From RH2-MAG17b sp050745265 (lineage in GTDB: Bacteria > Acidobacteriota > Terriglobia > UBA7540): DNA of 64,000 bases. The stretch covers positions 7,822-71,821 of the forward strand of contig JBOGKE010000015.1 in NCBI GenBank assembly GCA_050745265.1, in the 5' to 3' direction. How positions within the stretch are numbered: position 1 is the stretch's first letter; each line of letters opens with the position of its first letter. Below are positions 1-8,333 of the stretch, one piece after another. The notes below the pieces were generated by a model. That model did no database searches. It was given only the letters and a program-made list of their open reading frames with translations, and was not told the origin of the DNA. The translations under genes and the position numbers were made by a program.

Positions 1-406
1 CCGAGACGGCAATGACTCCGTCGCACGTGAGGCTGTACTTCAGGCGATGGACCAGCGTCCCGCGAGGTACGAAGGTCACGCGGCGGCTGGCGACGCGCCG
101 CGCCGTCCCCGTAATCGAAGCCAGCCAGGCAAGGGACTGGCCCCGCCCGTCGTGCGCGTGAATAACATCGAAAGACCCAGCGTGTAACAGCGCCCTCAGC
201 TCGCCAGCCGACCAGAACCCGTGATGGCGCAGCCCCAGTGTCGCAAAGCCTTCTTCGCGCGCGAGGGCGCAAAGGCGGCTGCCAGCGGGGCACACGATAT
301 GCTGGAGGTGCCCGAGGTCCCGAAGGCCGCGTGCAAGCATGATGAGCTGCCGCTGGCCTCCGCGCAGCTCCATCGCGGTGTCGAGATGAACGACCCTTAG
401 CGTCAT
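1..406 (-). CDS. Glycosyltransferase family 4, N-terminal part (cut by window edge)
   Basis: The minus strand from an ATG at 404-406 reads MTLRVVHLDTAMELRGGQRQ and stays open to the window edge (about 135 residues). It has the N-terminal Rossmann half of a GT-B glycosyltransferase: a beta strand, a GG-Q glycine loop near residue 16, VIHAHDGRG near residue 88, and a CDGVIAVS strand at the very end. Such enzymes move a sugar from a nucleotide donor to a lipid or glycan acceptor, usually in LPS or exopolysaccharide synthesis. It lies 272 bases downstream of another glycosyltransferase on the same strand, which supports an envelope-glycan role. The C-terminal donor-binding half is outside the window, so the specificity is unknown. 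Confidence 0.8.
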   Translation of the reverse strand, partial: MTLRVVHLDTAMELRGGQRQLIMLARGLRDLGHLQHIVCPAGSRLCALAREEGFATLGLRHHGFWSAGELRALLHAGSFDVIHAHDGRGQSLAWLASITGTARRVASRRVTFVPRGTLVHRLKYSLTCDGVIAVS

Positions 407-569
407 CGAAGACTGGCGGCCCGGCTAGGGGAACGAGTCCCGCGCGCGACGGGCTTGCGCGGGAGCGGGACTGGGCCGCCGAGCCTGTGCCGCAGCGCCG
501 GATCTCGCCTCGATATAGGCCCGCGGTCCATTAGAGCGTTCCAATCGATCCTTTGTTTTCAATGATCAA

Positions 570-586
570 TAGGCTTCGTTCCGTAA
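570..586. repeat. 17-base sequence shared exactly with 31285-31301
   Basis: TAGGCTTCGTTCCGTAA occurs here and again at 31285-31301, in both cases in non-coding DNA near genes for surface glycans or surface proteins. The intergenic stretch 407-678 otherwise shows no gene. Confidence 0.5.
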
Positions 587-678
587 AAAATGTTTGAGCG
601 ACGCTTCTCCCGGCGGCACGCACGGGCCTATTGAGAGTAGGGTACCAGGAGCCAAGGAACGTTTGGCAACGTTTGAGA

Positions 679-1440
679 CTAATGAGACCCTTTTTCGCGG
701 GCCACGAGCCGGGCGCATTTTTCGTTTCGTCGGGCGACGTAACGGGCGGCCATGCGCGCAATCCAGAACCCCTCGACTCCATCGAGAAAGCCCAGCCGGA
801 GGAAATACGATCGCACGAAAGCCCAGGGCGGTTCGGCCAAGCGCTGGGGCGCAGACGGGCTGGCGCCGCCGCTCATGATCTCAGCCGCCGCTAGATCGGT
901 GTAAAACTCGATGCGCTGCCGGTGATCGTCGAGCGAATCGCAGGTGTAATGGAGAATCTCGCCCGCAAGCTTTTGCACGCGCCCTTCGACTGCCACGGAT
1001 TCGTGGACGAAGTCGCCCACCCACCGGCAGCGCCCGCGATGGTAAAGACGAATCTTGTAATCGGGGTACCAGCCGGAATGCGCGATCCAGCGGCCGAGGT
1101 AGCGCGCACGCCGCGCGAAGCGGTAGCCCTCCGCCGCGGGCTCTGAGGCTTTCCACGTTCGCACCGACGCCTGGGCCACCGAATTGAGCTCCTCGTCCGC
1201 ATCGAGGCTTAAGATCCAATCGTGCCGCGCCTCGCGAGCAGCGAAGTTCTTTTGAGCGGCAAAGCCCTTCCAGGGCGCGACGAGGACGCGCGCTCCGAGA
1301 CCGGCGGCAATGTGGCAGGTATCGTCGGCCGATTCTGCGTCGACCACGAGAATCTCATCGGCAAATTCCAAGGAGTGGATCACGCGGGCGATGCTTTTAG
1401 CTTCGTTGCGGGTGATGATGGTGGCGGAAATCGGGGGCAT
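679..1440 (-). CDS. Glycosyltransferase family 2 (WaaE/KdtX-like)
   Basis: The protein of about 253 residues starts MPPISATIITRNEAKSIARV. It has the GT-A donor-binding motifs ILVVDAESADDT and ILSLDADEEL (the metal-binding DxD) and the conserved stretches GYRFARRARYLGRWI and HSGWYPDYKIRLYHR, then FVHESV. These are typical of the WaaE/KdtX branch, which adds glucose to the inner core of lipopolysaccharide on the cytoplasmic face. A GTG at 1458 would add six residues. I prefer the ATG at 1440 because the family begins just before the first beta strand. Neither start has a clear ribosome-binding site. It sits between the thioesterase and another glycosyltransferase on the same strand. The acceptor cannot be read from the sequence. 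Confidence 0.85.
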   Translation of the reverse strand: MPPISATIITRNEAKSIARVIHSLEFADEILVVDAESADDTCHIAAGLGARVLVAPWKGFAAQKNFAAREARHDWILSLDADEELNSVAQASVRTWKASEPAAEGYRFARRARYLGRWIAHSGWYPDYKIRLYHRGRCRWVGDFVHESVAVEGRVQKLAGEILHYTCDSLDDHRQRIEFYTDLAAAEIMSGGASPSAPQRLAEPPWAFVRSYFLRLGFLDGVEGFWIARMAARYVARRNEKCARLVAREKGSH

Positions 1441-1485
1441 GGTCAAGGGCGGCGACACGTCGTGGGGCGCAGGCCCCGATCTGCG

Positions 1486-1914
1486 TCACGGGCTCGAGCT
1501 CGCCATGAACAGCTCGCGGTACTTGTCAGGAAGCACGCGCGGGTGGCCGTCGCGGTCCGTGACGACGTGTACCGTCTCGCCCTCGGCCAGGAGATCGCCC
1601 GTTAGCGGGCGAAAGACCTCGTAACCGAAAATCAGGACGCGCTTTCTCATGCCCCGCAGCGTGGTGCGGACCTCGATTTCATCATCATACCGGGCGGGCG
1701 CTTTGTAGCGGCAGCGCGCCTCGGCGACCATAATGTAAAGCCCGTCGCCCTCTTCCATCTCACGATAGGCGAAGCCGCGCTGGCGGCAGAAATCCGTGCG
1801 GCCGATCTCAAACCAGACCAGGTAGTTGGCGTGGTACACCACACCCATCTGGTCGGTCTCCGCATAACGGACCCGCAACGGGGTGGCAGTCCACACGCTG
1901 GAAGCTTCGTCCAT
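1486..1914 (-). CDS. Acyl-CoA thioesterase, YbgC/4-hydroxybenzoyl-CoA type
   Basis: The 142-residue protein is a single hot-dog fold domain. It carries the family signature RYAETDQMGVVYHANYLVWF near residue 15, whose Asp (in ETDQMG) is the usual catalytic residue, and FEIGRTDF follows. Members hydrolyse acyl-CoA thioesters in the cytoplasm; YbgC itself is linked with the Tol-Pal envelope system, but no tol gene lies nearby. The length is normal. The next gene on this strand (GT2) starts only about 45 bases downstream, so co-transcription is likely. Confidence 0.88.
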   Translation of the reverse strand: MDEASSVWTATPLRVRYAETDQMGVVYHANYLVWFEIGRTDFCRQRGFAYREMEEGDGLYIMVAEARCRYKAPARYDDEIEVRTTLRGMRKRVLIFGYEVFRPLTGDLLAEGETVHVVTDRDGHPRVLPDKYRELFMASSSP

Positions 1915-1935
1915 GATCAGGCGACGCCGCGGCTT

Positions 1936-2376
1936 TCATCGTGCCGCGGTTGACGTTCGCGGGGCGCAGAATTGGTCGAATGCGCGTGTGAGATCGCTCG
2001 CAATCTCTTCTGCCACGCGCCCTTCGATCTGCGAACGCTCGAGCATGAACACGGCCTTTCCATCTTTCAGCAGGGCGATCGAGGGCGACGACGGTTCGTA
2101 ATCGGAGAAGTAGCCGCGCGCGCGGGCCGTCGCGTCCTGGTCCTGGCCCGCGAACACGGTGGTCAGATGGTCGGGGCGAACGGCGTGCCCGAGCGCCAGC
2201 GCGACGCCCGGCCGGGCTTTTCCCGCTGCGCACCCGCAAATCGAGTTGACGACCACAAGTGTCGTGCCGGCGGCGCGGGACAGGCAGGCATCCACCTCTT
2301 CCGGTGTTTTCAGTTCGCGAAAGCCAATTTCCGTAAGTTCAGCGCGCATCGGCGCAAGCATCTCTTCAGGGTACAT
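1936..2376 (-). CDS. Bacilliredoxin, BrxA/BrxB (YphP/YqiW) family
   Basis: The protein starts MYPEEMLAPMRAELTEIGF (146 residues). It has the family's CGC redox motif inside VVVNSICGCAAGKARPG, about 45 residues in, and a thioredoxin-like fold ending with a helix (IASDLTRAF). Bacilliredoxins reduce mixed disulfides between proteins and bacillithiol in the cytoplasm. Whether this organism makes bacillithiol cannot be seen here. The open frame extends upstream to 2454, but the ATG at 2374-2376 is preceded by AGAGGAG at the right distance and begins exactly where the family begins. It ends 21 bases before the thioesterase start. Confidence 0.9.
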   Translation of the reverse strand: MYPEEMLAPMRAELTEIGFRELKTPEEVDACLSRAAGTTLVVVNSICGCAAGKARPGVALALGHAVRPDHLTTVFAGQDQDATARARGYFSDYEPSSPSIALLKDGKAVFMLERSQIEGRVAEEIASDLTRAFDQFCAPRTSTAAR

Positions 2377-2488
2377 GGATTTTTTCTCCTCTGGTCTTCC
2401 GACTTTCGCGCCGGCAGCGAGTAGGATTATTCCCATACGGGAACCAAGATACAAGCGCGGACCATCGTCTTCGTGGTCAACCGCGATT

Positions 2489-2581
2489 TGTAGCGCCGGA
2501 CTTCAGCCCGGCACACCGTGTTTCTACCAATTGCCGCCCCTTCGACTTCGCTCAGGGCAGGCTCTGAAGGGCGGCGCTACA
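2489..2581. repeat. MITE-like palindromic element with 18-bp terminal inverted repeats
   Basis: The element begins TGTAGCGCCGGACTTCAG. The reverse complement of its end is TGTAGCGCCGCCCTTCAG, a match at 16 of 18 positions. The inside is non-coding. It lies between the kinase stop and the bacilliredoxin promoter region. Confidence 0.6.
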
Positions 2582-2641
2582 CGGAAGCCATGCCTTGACC
2601 ATTTTACACCGCGAAGGGGGATCGCTGCGGAGCGCGCAGTT

Positions 2642-4873
2642 TTATTGAGCTCCCGCCGCGCGCCGCAGCGTAGCGAGAATTGTGGCAGAGGAGGCGGAAC
2701 GAAACCGGTAGGCCTTTCCGTTGGCGGTGATGGAGAATTCGCCGGCGCCTGTCGATCTCCAACTGAGGCCCGCGACGGGTGTGCTGAACGGATCCTTTCC
2801 GTCGGAGGGCTGGTAGCGCACCCTGCTGCCCTCGATTACCAGCAGTCCCTTGGACGAACCGAAGCGATGCAGGTAATCGACCGGGTAACTCGCCGCCACA
2901 GCCTGCGTACCCGCTGAAGCAGCGGCGGGCGTGGCTTTTGCCGGTACGAACGTGGTCTGCATGGTTTGCGACGTATCAAAGATCGGATGGGGGAAAGCGA
3001 TGCCACCCACACCCACTCGGAAGCCGGCATCCACGTCAGGAAATCCTTTGAGCGAGGCGTGAAGCGTATAGGTGCCGGGCTGAAGATTTCTGACGGTCAA
3101 CTTGCCGGTAGAATCCACGGCCCCGACCTTCTTGCCGTCAATGTAGATTTCCGCTCCCGGTGACGAGCTGATCATTGCAGTTCCGAGCGAAGGATTTCCG
3201 ACCTCTGCAGACGAGTTTGGGAGTGCGGTTTGCTGGGAAGGATTTTTCACGGTTGGCTGCGCGGGCGCATGCTCGACCGCGGGAACCGCCGGAACGGACA
3301 CGGGCTGCGTAAGCTGAGCCTCGCGGTTCCTTAATTTTTGCGGCAAAACCTCAGCAGTTTCGGCGCGCCTCGCGCCAACCTTCCGGGTGGCGCGGCTTGG
3401 CGTCTCGTTGACTAAGGCCGGTGCGGCAGCTCCCGTCGCATGTTGAGACGGAGGCGCAGGCGGCGCCGCTTGGGAACCTGGATTCTCGCTTGTCTGTGCA
3501 GATGCAGACGCCTGGGTTGCAATCGCCGGGGCGGCGATCGCCGGTTTGGCAGCCGCGTGGACAGCGCCGGGGGGGCTGGTTTGAACGACGGTTCGCCCGG
3601 GCCCGAAGCGGAAAAACCACACCGCCGCCGCGGCCGCGATAATCAGGATGATGATTACCGCGAGCGCCAGCGCCCAGCTTCGCCCGGGTTTTGCGTCAGG
3701 CACGAGCGGCGGCGCGGGCCCGGCAGGAACGACCGGCTGCTCCGAACCCGGCGGTGTTTGCGTCGCGACACCGGCGCTGGCTCCGCCCGTCGACGCTTGC
3801 GCGGCGGCCGAACGCGCTTGCCGGCTGTCCGAATAGCCGCCGCGGCTGGCGCGCGGCGCGGCGATCATCGTTGCCATGTCGGCGCCGGAGTCATTTAGCG
3901 CCATCGCTACGCCGCCCAGACCCTGCTCCGCCATCTCCAGCTCCCGAATCAGAGCGGCGCCGTCAGCCGGACGATGGTTGGGATCCTTCTCGAGGCATTG
4001 CATCACTACGCGCGCCACGCCGGGCGGGATTTTCAGCTCGGGCTTCGCCTCGAGCAGCGGCCGGGGCGGCGTATTGATGTGCGCCAGCAGCAACTGCATC
4101 GTCGTGTCGGCCTTGAAGGGGAGCTCGCCCGAGAGCATCTGGTACATCACGACGCCGAGCGAATAGAGGTCCGAGCGCCCGTCAAGCTGGTCGCCGCGCT
4201 TGCCCAGAGCCTGCTCGGGAGACATATATTGCGGCGTGCCCATGACGATGCCCGTGCCCGTCAGCGTCATTCCGCTGTCGCCCGACTGAGCTTCCTTCAG
4301 CTTGGCAATTCCAAAGTCGAGCACCTTCGCCTGCTCGCCTGCCGGGGTCGCGATCAGCACGATGTTCGCCGGCTTGATGTCCCGGTGCACCATCCCGAGG
4401 CGGTGAGCCGCATCGAGCGCCGCCGCCACCTGTTTTGCGATCGAGCACGCTCGCGCCGCGGGAAGCGGCCCCACCTTCTCGATCACGCTCTTCAGGCTCT
4501 CGCCCTCGATGTACTCCATCACCATGAAGGGGAGACCGTCTTCGGATTCATCGAGGTCGTCGACGCGAACGGCGTTGGGGTGGTCGAGCTTGCGGGCGAT
4601 AATCGCTTCCTGCTTGAACCGCTTGACAAAGAGCTCGTCGCTCAGCAAGTCCGGGTTCATTACCTTAAGCGCTCGCAGCTCGTCGAAGGTGACGTGAGAG
4701 GCCTTGTAGACCGCGCCCATTCCCCCCTGCCCGACCTTGGCCACAATTCGGTATTTGCCGCGGACCACCGTGCCGTCAGACCAGCCGCTCGATTCGACCA
4801 GCTTCGCGCCGTCTTGCGGGCAGACGCTGAAGCGGTTAGGGTAGTGGGCCTCGCAAGCGGGACACTTTTTCAT
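2642..4873 (-). CDS. Membrane Ser/Thr protein kinase with N-terminal zinc ribbon and C-terminal PEGA domain
   Basis: The 743-residue protein starts with a zinc-ribbon-like segment (MKKCPACEAHYPN, then CPQDG at 18-22). A PknB-type kinase domain follows at about 40-310. It has the Gly-rich loop VGQGGMGAVYK, the ATP lysine in ALKVM (K70), the catalytic loop HRDIKPANI, DFGIAKL and GTPQYMSPEQ, so all catalytic residues are present. A Ser/Ala/Pro-rich linker leads to one membrane helix (about 400-425), then a long Pro/Ala-rich stretch and a PEGA domain (SSPGAEIYIDGKKVG, LQPGTYTLHASLKGF). The C-terminal 60 residues are of unknown type. The layout places the kinase in the cytoplasm and the PEGA part outside, suggesting an envelope sensor. 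It is divergent from a lipoprotein gene, which may be a partner (inference). Confidence 0.93.
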   Translation of the reverse strand: MKKCPACEAHYPNRFSVCPQDGAKLVESSGWSDGTVVRGKYRIVAKVGQGGMGAVYKASHVTFDELRALKVMNPDLLSDELFVKRFKQEAIIARKLDHPNAVRVDDLDESEDGLPFMVMEYIEGESLKSVIEKVGPLPAARACSIAKQVAAALDAAHRLGMVHRDIKPANIVLIATPAGEQAKVLDFGIAKLKEAQSGDSGMTLTGTGIVMGTPQYMSPEQALGKRGDQLDGRSDLYSLGVVMYQMLSGELPFKADTTMQLLLAHINTPPRPLLEAKPELKIPPGVARVVMQCLEKDPNHRPADGAALIRELEMAEQGLGGVAMALNDSGADMATMIAAPRASRGGYSDSRQARSAAAQASTGGASAGVATQTPPGSEQPVVPAGPAPPLVPDAKPGRSWALALAVIIILIIAAAAAVWFFRFGPGRTVVQTSPPGAVHAAAKPAIAAPAIATQASASAQTSENPGSQAAPPAPPSQHATGAAAPALVNETPSRATRKVGARRAETAEVLPQKLRNREAQLTQPVSVPAVPAVEHAPAQPTVKNPSQQTALPNSSAEVGNPSLGTAMISSSPGAEIYIDGKKVGAVDSTGKLTVRNLQPGTYTLHASLKGFPDVDAGFRVGVGGIAFPHPIFDTSQTMQTTFVPAKATPAAASAGTQAVAASYPVDYLHRFGSSKGLLVIEGSRVRYQPSDGKDPFSTPVAGLSWRSTGAGEFSITANGKAYRFRSASSATILATLRRAAGAQ

Positions 4874-4892
4874 AAGCGCGCTCTTTCGCGCC

Positions 4893-4901
4893 AGTATACC
4901 A
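4893..4901 (-). promoter_or_regulatory. Extended -10 promoter element for the kinase gene
   Basis: On the minus strand TGGTATACT is a good extended -10 box (TGn plus TATACT) about 20 bases before the kinase ATG. No clear -35 box is visible. The leader would be very short, 12-14 bases. Confidence 0.4.
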
Positions 4902-4985
4902 CACGGCGGGTGACGCGGAGCTCTTCGCAGTGCATGCGGTGAATCGCGTTAGGCGGTAGCGCGGACCTCGTTTTTCAGATCCCCG

Positions 4986-5047
4986 GCTTGTATCTATGTC
5001 CGAGGAAAAGCTGCGGAGGTTAAGGAATAACTCCGCGCTTGTATCTA
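4986..5047. repeat. Exact 11-base direct repeat flanking a hairpin in a divergent promoter region
   Basis: GCTTGTATCTA occurs at 4986-4996 and 5037-5047, 51 bases apart. Between them GCGGAG (5013-5018) pairs with CTCCGC (5031-5036). The region separates the divergent kinase and lipoprotein genes, so an operator is possible, but no binding protein is evident. Confidence 0.4.
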
Positions 5048-5144
5048 CCCCACTCAGTGCAGGAACAATCTGTTTACTCGTTGCCGACTCGTTCCGCGCT
5101 AAAATGAAACTTGGTTTCAGATCCCGGGGTCATCTCGGAGTACT

Positions 5145-5759
5145 ATGATGGGGAACTCCGCGGATGCTAAAATGCCAGTTAACTTGAGAACCTCGAGTGC
5201 TCTCCTCCTTGTCATGCTGGCGCTGCTCCTCGCGGGCTGTCCGAAACGCCAGACAGCCAAGCGGCTGATTTACGTTCCGGCCGCTCCGGCCGCGGCCACG
5301 ACAGCTCCGGCACAGCAAAGCGGGGTGCTGGTGATTGAGCCTCCTCCGGCGCCCGCGCCATCCCAGCCGGCCCCGAAGCCTGAGGAGGTTCAAAATTCCG
5401 CTCCCCCTCCCGCGACGCCCCCGAAGCACCGCGCGATTCCGAGCGAAACAACCGCTCCTGCCGCCGACGCGGCCCCACCCGCGCCCGCTGCGGTGGCGCC
5501 ACAGCTCGAGCCGGCGCAGAGCGCCGCGCAGCAGGGCCAGCTCGAAGGCAAGATCGGCAGTTTGCGCGACGCGCTGAAGCAGCGGATCACGCGTCTTCAC
5601 CAGCGCCAACTCTCAAAAAATGACCAAAAAGCCGTTGAGGACGCGGAGCTGCTGCTTTCGGAAGCGGATCAGGCGATGCACGAAGGCGATCTGCAACAGT
5701 CGCTGAACCTCGCGCAGAAAGCCGATCTGCTCATCTCTGCGGTGGAGAGCGGGCACTGA
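5145..5759 (+). CDS. Pro/Ala-rich lipoprotein with C-terminal helical domain
   Basis: The 204-residue protein has a lipoprotein signal (LLLVMLALLLAGC; Cys near residue 32), so it should be anchored in a membrane facing the periplasm. A Pro/Ala/Gln-rich linker (about 45-125) follows, then a predicted helical region (GKIGSLRDALKQRITRLHQR, AELLLSEADQAMHEGDLQQS) that resembles a TPR-like helical pair. GGAG lies four bases before the ATG at 5145; a second ATG follows at once and another at 5172, so the exact start is uncertain. I do not recognise a named family. It is divergent from the PEGA kinase gene, the only hint of function. Confidence 0.75.
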   Translation: MMGNSADAKMPVNLRTSSALLLVMLALLLAGCPKRQTAKRLIYVPAAPAAATTAPAQQSGVLVIEPPPAPAPSQPAPKPEEVQNSAPPPATPPKHRAIPSETTAPAADAAPPAPAAVAPQLEPAQSAAQQGQLEGKIGSLRDALKQRITRLHQRQLSKNDQKAVEDAELLLSEADQAMHEGDLQQSLNLAQKADLLISAVESGH

Positions 5760-5782
5760 GGGGTCGGCGCTGGGGAAGAACC

Positions 5783-5826
5783 AACAGCCTCTCGCAAAGC
5801 CGCCAAGGCGCGAAGAAAGCGCAAAG
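5783..5826. repeat. Dispersed intergenic repeat, copy 1 of 3
   Basis: AACAGCCTCTCGCAAAG begins a stretch of about 44 bases rich in CGCAAAG-like words. Related copies lie at 7511-7576 and 8334-8390, all next to gene ends. Confidence 0.55.
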
Positions 5827-5890
5827 GGACTGGATGTCGGCAAGGAGGTCCGCGATCTGCGAAACGCGATAAAGGCGGAGTCCGTCGCCT

Positions 5891-6355
5891 TCAGATTCCC
5901 TCGGAAACGAACCGCTTGGCGTGCTCCTTCAGGATGCAGCGATCCTCGACCACTGCGAGCCCCGCCTCACGCCCTCGCCGGGCCGCCGCTTCGTGAGTAA
6001 TGCCCTCCTGCATCCACACGGCCTTGGCTCCCTTGCGAATGGCGTCCTCAATCACTTCGGGAACAAACTCGGGCCGGCGAAAGATAACAACCACCTCAAC
6101 CGGTCCGGGAATCTCCGCGAGCGACCCGTAACATCGTTCGCCAAAGACGGACTCCGCGTTGGGATTGACCGAAATCACGCGGTAGCCGTGGGCGCGCATG
6201 TAAGCGGCGACTCCGTAACTCGGCCGCGCCGGCTTAGGCGAGATCCCCACGACGGCGAGCGTCTTGTATCTCTGCAACAGCTCCCGGATCGGATCGCCCG
6301 CCGCAGGCGGCATGCCGGGATGCGAAGCATAACCAATGGTTCCGTGTGAAGCCAT
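5891..6355 (-). CDS. CoA-binding protein (YccU-like Rossmann domain)
   Basis: The 154-residue protein is one Rossmann CoA-binding domain. It shows LAVVGISPKPARPSYGVAAY (nucleotide loop), VISVNPNAESVFGERCYGSL and AVWMQEGITHEAAARRG, the usual order in this family. GAGGT lies before the ATG at 6355; an internal ATG at 6313 is possible. Members bind CoA in the cytoplasm, but the physiological role of the stand-alone form is not settled. It is 24 bases downstream of hisC on the same strand and could be co-transcribed. Confidence 0.88.
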   Translation of the reverse strand: MASHGTIGYASHPGMPPAAGDPIRELLQRYKTLAVVGISPKPARPSYGVAAYMRAHGYRVISVNPNAESVFGERCYGSLAEIPGPVEVVVIFRRPEFVPEVIEDAIRKGAKAVWMQEGITHEAAARRGREAGLAVVEDRCILKEHAKRFVSEGI

Positions 6356-6379
6356 GCAGCACCTCTGCCTTGCTCAACC

Positions 6380-7498
6380 TCATCCCACTGCAACCGGCGC
6401 GGCGAGGACGCCCCGGACAGCTTCGATGAAGCGTTCATTATCCGCGTGCGTTCCGATGGTGACGCGGAGCGACGTGGGAAAACCATAGAGTTTCATCGGA
6501 CGCACGATCACGCCCTCCTCGAGCAGCCTGAGAAAATCGTGCTCGCAATCCCGCGCCGTGTCAACCAGCACAAAATTTGCCGCCGACGGCGTGAATCGTA
6601 CGCCCAGCAGCGTGAGCTCGCGCGTGACGAAATGCATTTCGGCAGCGTTGAGTTCCGTGGATTTCGCCACGTGCTCCTGATCATCCAATGCCGCAAGCCC
6701 CGCGACCTGAGCCGGGCGCGAGGCCGGGAAGGGCATGCGAAAGCGCCGCAGCCAGCCGACAAGCTCCGCCGGACCAAAACCCCAGCCCAGGCGCAGGCCC
6801 GCGAGCCCGTACACCTTCGAGAAGGTGCGCAGCACGAACACGTTCCTTCCCTCACACGCGTACTCGCGCGAGCGCGAATATCCGGCGCTGCGAACGTATT
6901 CGAAGTAAGCCTCGTCCAGCACGACCACGACGTGCCGGGGAAGCTGCTCGAGCAAATCTTCGAACTCAGCGGCAGAGAAGAACGTGCCGGTCGGGTTATT
7001 CGGATTCGCCAGGAAGATCAGTTTGGTGCGCGGCGTTACGGCGCGGCGGATTGCGGCCAAGTCAACGGCCATCTCCCGCAGCGGCACGAGCGTGAGCGTG
7101 GCGCCCGTCTCCTGGATGGCCGTTTGAAAGATGTGGAATGAAGATTGCGAAACGATTCCCTCGTCGCCCGGAGAGAGAAAGGTTCGCGCGACCAGCTCGA
7201 TGAGCCCCGTCGAGCCCGCGCCAAGGATAATCTGTTCCGGATCGAGTTCATGGATCTCGGCCAGCCGGCGCCGCAGCTCGCGCCCCGCCGAGTCGGGATA
7301 AAGATGGACCGATTCGACGCTCTTGCGCATGGCTTCCACGGCCTTGGGAGACGGCCCGTACGGGTTCTCGTTCGAGGCTAGCTTAATAGCCTTTATTCCG
7401 AGCTCGCGCTCGACCTCTTCAACCGGCTTGCCGGCGGGATAGGGCCGAATCGAGCTTGCCCAGGCGGGAAGGAGTTGCTGGATGGCTGACGTCTGCAT
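6380..7498 (-). CDS. hisC: Histidinol-phosphate aminotransferase
   Basis: The 372-residue fold-type I PLP enzyme has LASNENPYGPSPKA near the start, LGAGSTGLIELVARTFL (phosphate-binding area), LANPNNPTGTFFS, VVVLDEAYFEYV (the PLP Asp) and RTFSKVYGLAGLRLGW with the Schiff-base lysine. The C-terminal VRPMKLYGFPTSLRVTIGT is typical of HisC. It converts imidazole-acetol phosphate to histidinol phosphate using glutamate. No other his gene is in the window, so this is a detached copy; related enzymes also act on aromatic amino acids, and such broader specificity cannot be excluded. Confidence 0.9.
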   Translation of the reverse strand: MQTSAIQQLLPAWASSIRPYPAGKPVEEVERELGIKAIKLASNENPYGPSPKAVEAMRKSVESVHLYPDSAGRELRRRLAEIHELDPEQIILGAGSTGLIELVARTFLSPGDEGIVSQSSFHIFQTAIQETGATLTLVPLREMAVDLAAIRRAVTPRTKLIFLANPNNPTGTFFSAAEFEDLLEQLPRHVVVVLDEAYFEYVRSAGYSRSREYACEGRNVFVLRTFSKVYGLAGLRLGWGFGPAELVGWLRRFRMPFPASRPAQVAGLAALDDQEHVAKSTELNAAEMHFVTRELTLLGVRFTPSAANFVLVDTARDCEHDFLRLLEEGVIVRPMKLYGFPTSLRVTIGTHADNERFIEAVRGVLAAPVAVG

Positions 7499-7510
7499 GG
7501 CGAGTTTGAA

Positions 7511-7576
7511 ATCTCAGGAGCTGTGAAAGAATCAACAGCCTCTCGCGAAGGCGCAAGCCGCGGAGGAAGCGCAAAG
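7511..7576. repeat. Dispersed intergenic repeat, copy 2 of 3
   Basis: It starts TCTCAGGAGCTGTGAAAG and continues with AACAGCCTCTCGCGAAGG. The first part is shared with copy 3 at 8334, the second with all copies. It fills the hisC-rluB gap. Confidence 0.55.
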
Positions 7577-7590
7577 AGAACCGCGCGGCG

Positions 7591-8328
7591 TTAGCCGGCC
7601 GCTTTCCAGGCTTTCAGCCGCGCCACCTCCTCCGCAGTGAGAGGGCGAACGCGCCCCAGGGCCAATCCTTTATCCGTGAGAAAGCCAATGCGAACGCGCT
7701 TCAGCTTGACCACCGGCTGTCCAATGCGTTCGAACATGCGCCGCACCTGATGATACCTGCCTTCAACGAGCGTAATCTCGTACCAGGGCTTCTCGCGCCG
7801 CGTCTTTGCGCCGAGCGGGCGGATGACGGCGGGGGCCGTGCTCCGCCCGTCCAGCGCGATGCCGGATTCGAGCAGGCTCAGCGCGGCCCGCGCCGGCGTT
7901 CCAGCGAGTTTCACGTGATACGTCCTCGGCACGGCGGAGGCCCGCGCCATGAGATGGCTCGCCAGGTCGCCGTCGTTCGTCATCACGATCAGGCCGGACG
8001 AGTGGAAATCCAGTCTTCCCACAGGGTAGATGCGGTCCTGGATAGCGAGCTTGCGCAGCAGCGTCACCACGGTGGGGCGGCCCTCGGGATCGTCGACCGT
8101 GGATACGACGCCGGGCGGCTTGTTCAGCAGGAAGGTAACCCGCGCGGGGCAGCGGCGGAGCATCTTGCCGGAAACGCGAATGTGGTCGCGCTGGGCGTCC
8201 GCCTTCGAACCGAGCTCGGTGACGACGCTTCCGTTGACGGTTACCAGGCCCTGCCGGATCAGTTCTTCAGCTTTACGCCGCGAGGTGATCCCTGCCGCCG
8301 CGATGATCTTGTGCACCCGTTCCTGCAT
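7591..8328 (-). CDS. rluB: 23S rRNA pseudouridine synthase, RluB/RsuA type
   Basis: The 245-residue protein has an N-terminal S4 RNA-binding domain (residues 1-60: VHKIIAAAGITSRRKAEELI, LVTVNGSVV), then the catalytic domain with VTFLLNKPPGVVST and IYPVGRLDFHSSGLIVMTND, where the Asp of GRLD is the nucleophile. VEGRYHQVRRMFERIGQPV completes the family pattern. It isomerises a uridine in helix 89/90 of 23S rRNA; RsuA-like specificity is the alternative. It lies downstream of scpB on the same strand, a common bacterial order (scpA-scpB-rluB). Confidence 0.9.
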   Translation of the reverse strand: MQERVHKIIAAAGITSRRKAEELIRQGLVTVNGSVVTELGSKADAQRDHIRVSGKMLRRCPARVTFLLNKPPGVVSTVDDPEGRPTVVTLLRKLAIQDRIYPVGRLDFHSSGLIVMTNDGDLASHLMARASAVPRTYHVKLAGTPARAALSLLESGIALDGRSTAPAVIRPLGAKTRREKPWYEITLVEGRYHQVRRMFERIGQPVVKLKRVRIGFLTDKGLALGRVRPLTAEEVARLKAWKAAG

Positions 8329-8333
8329 CGGCC

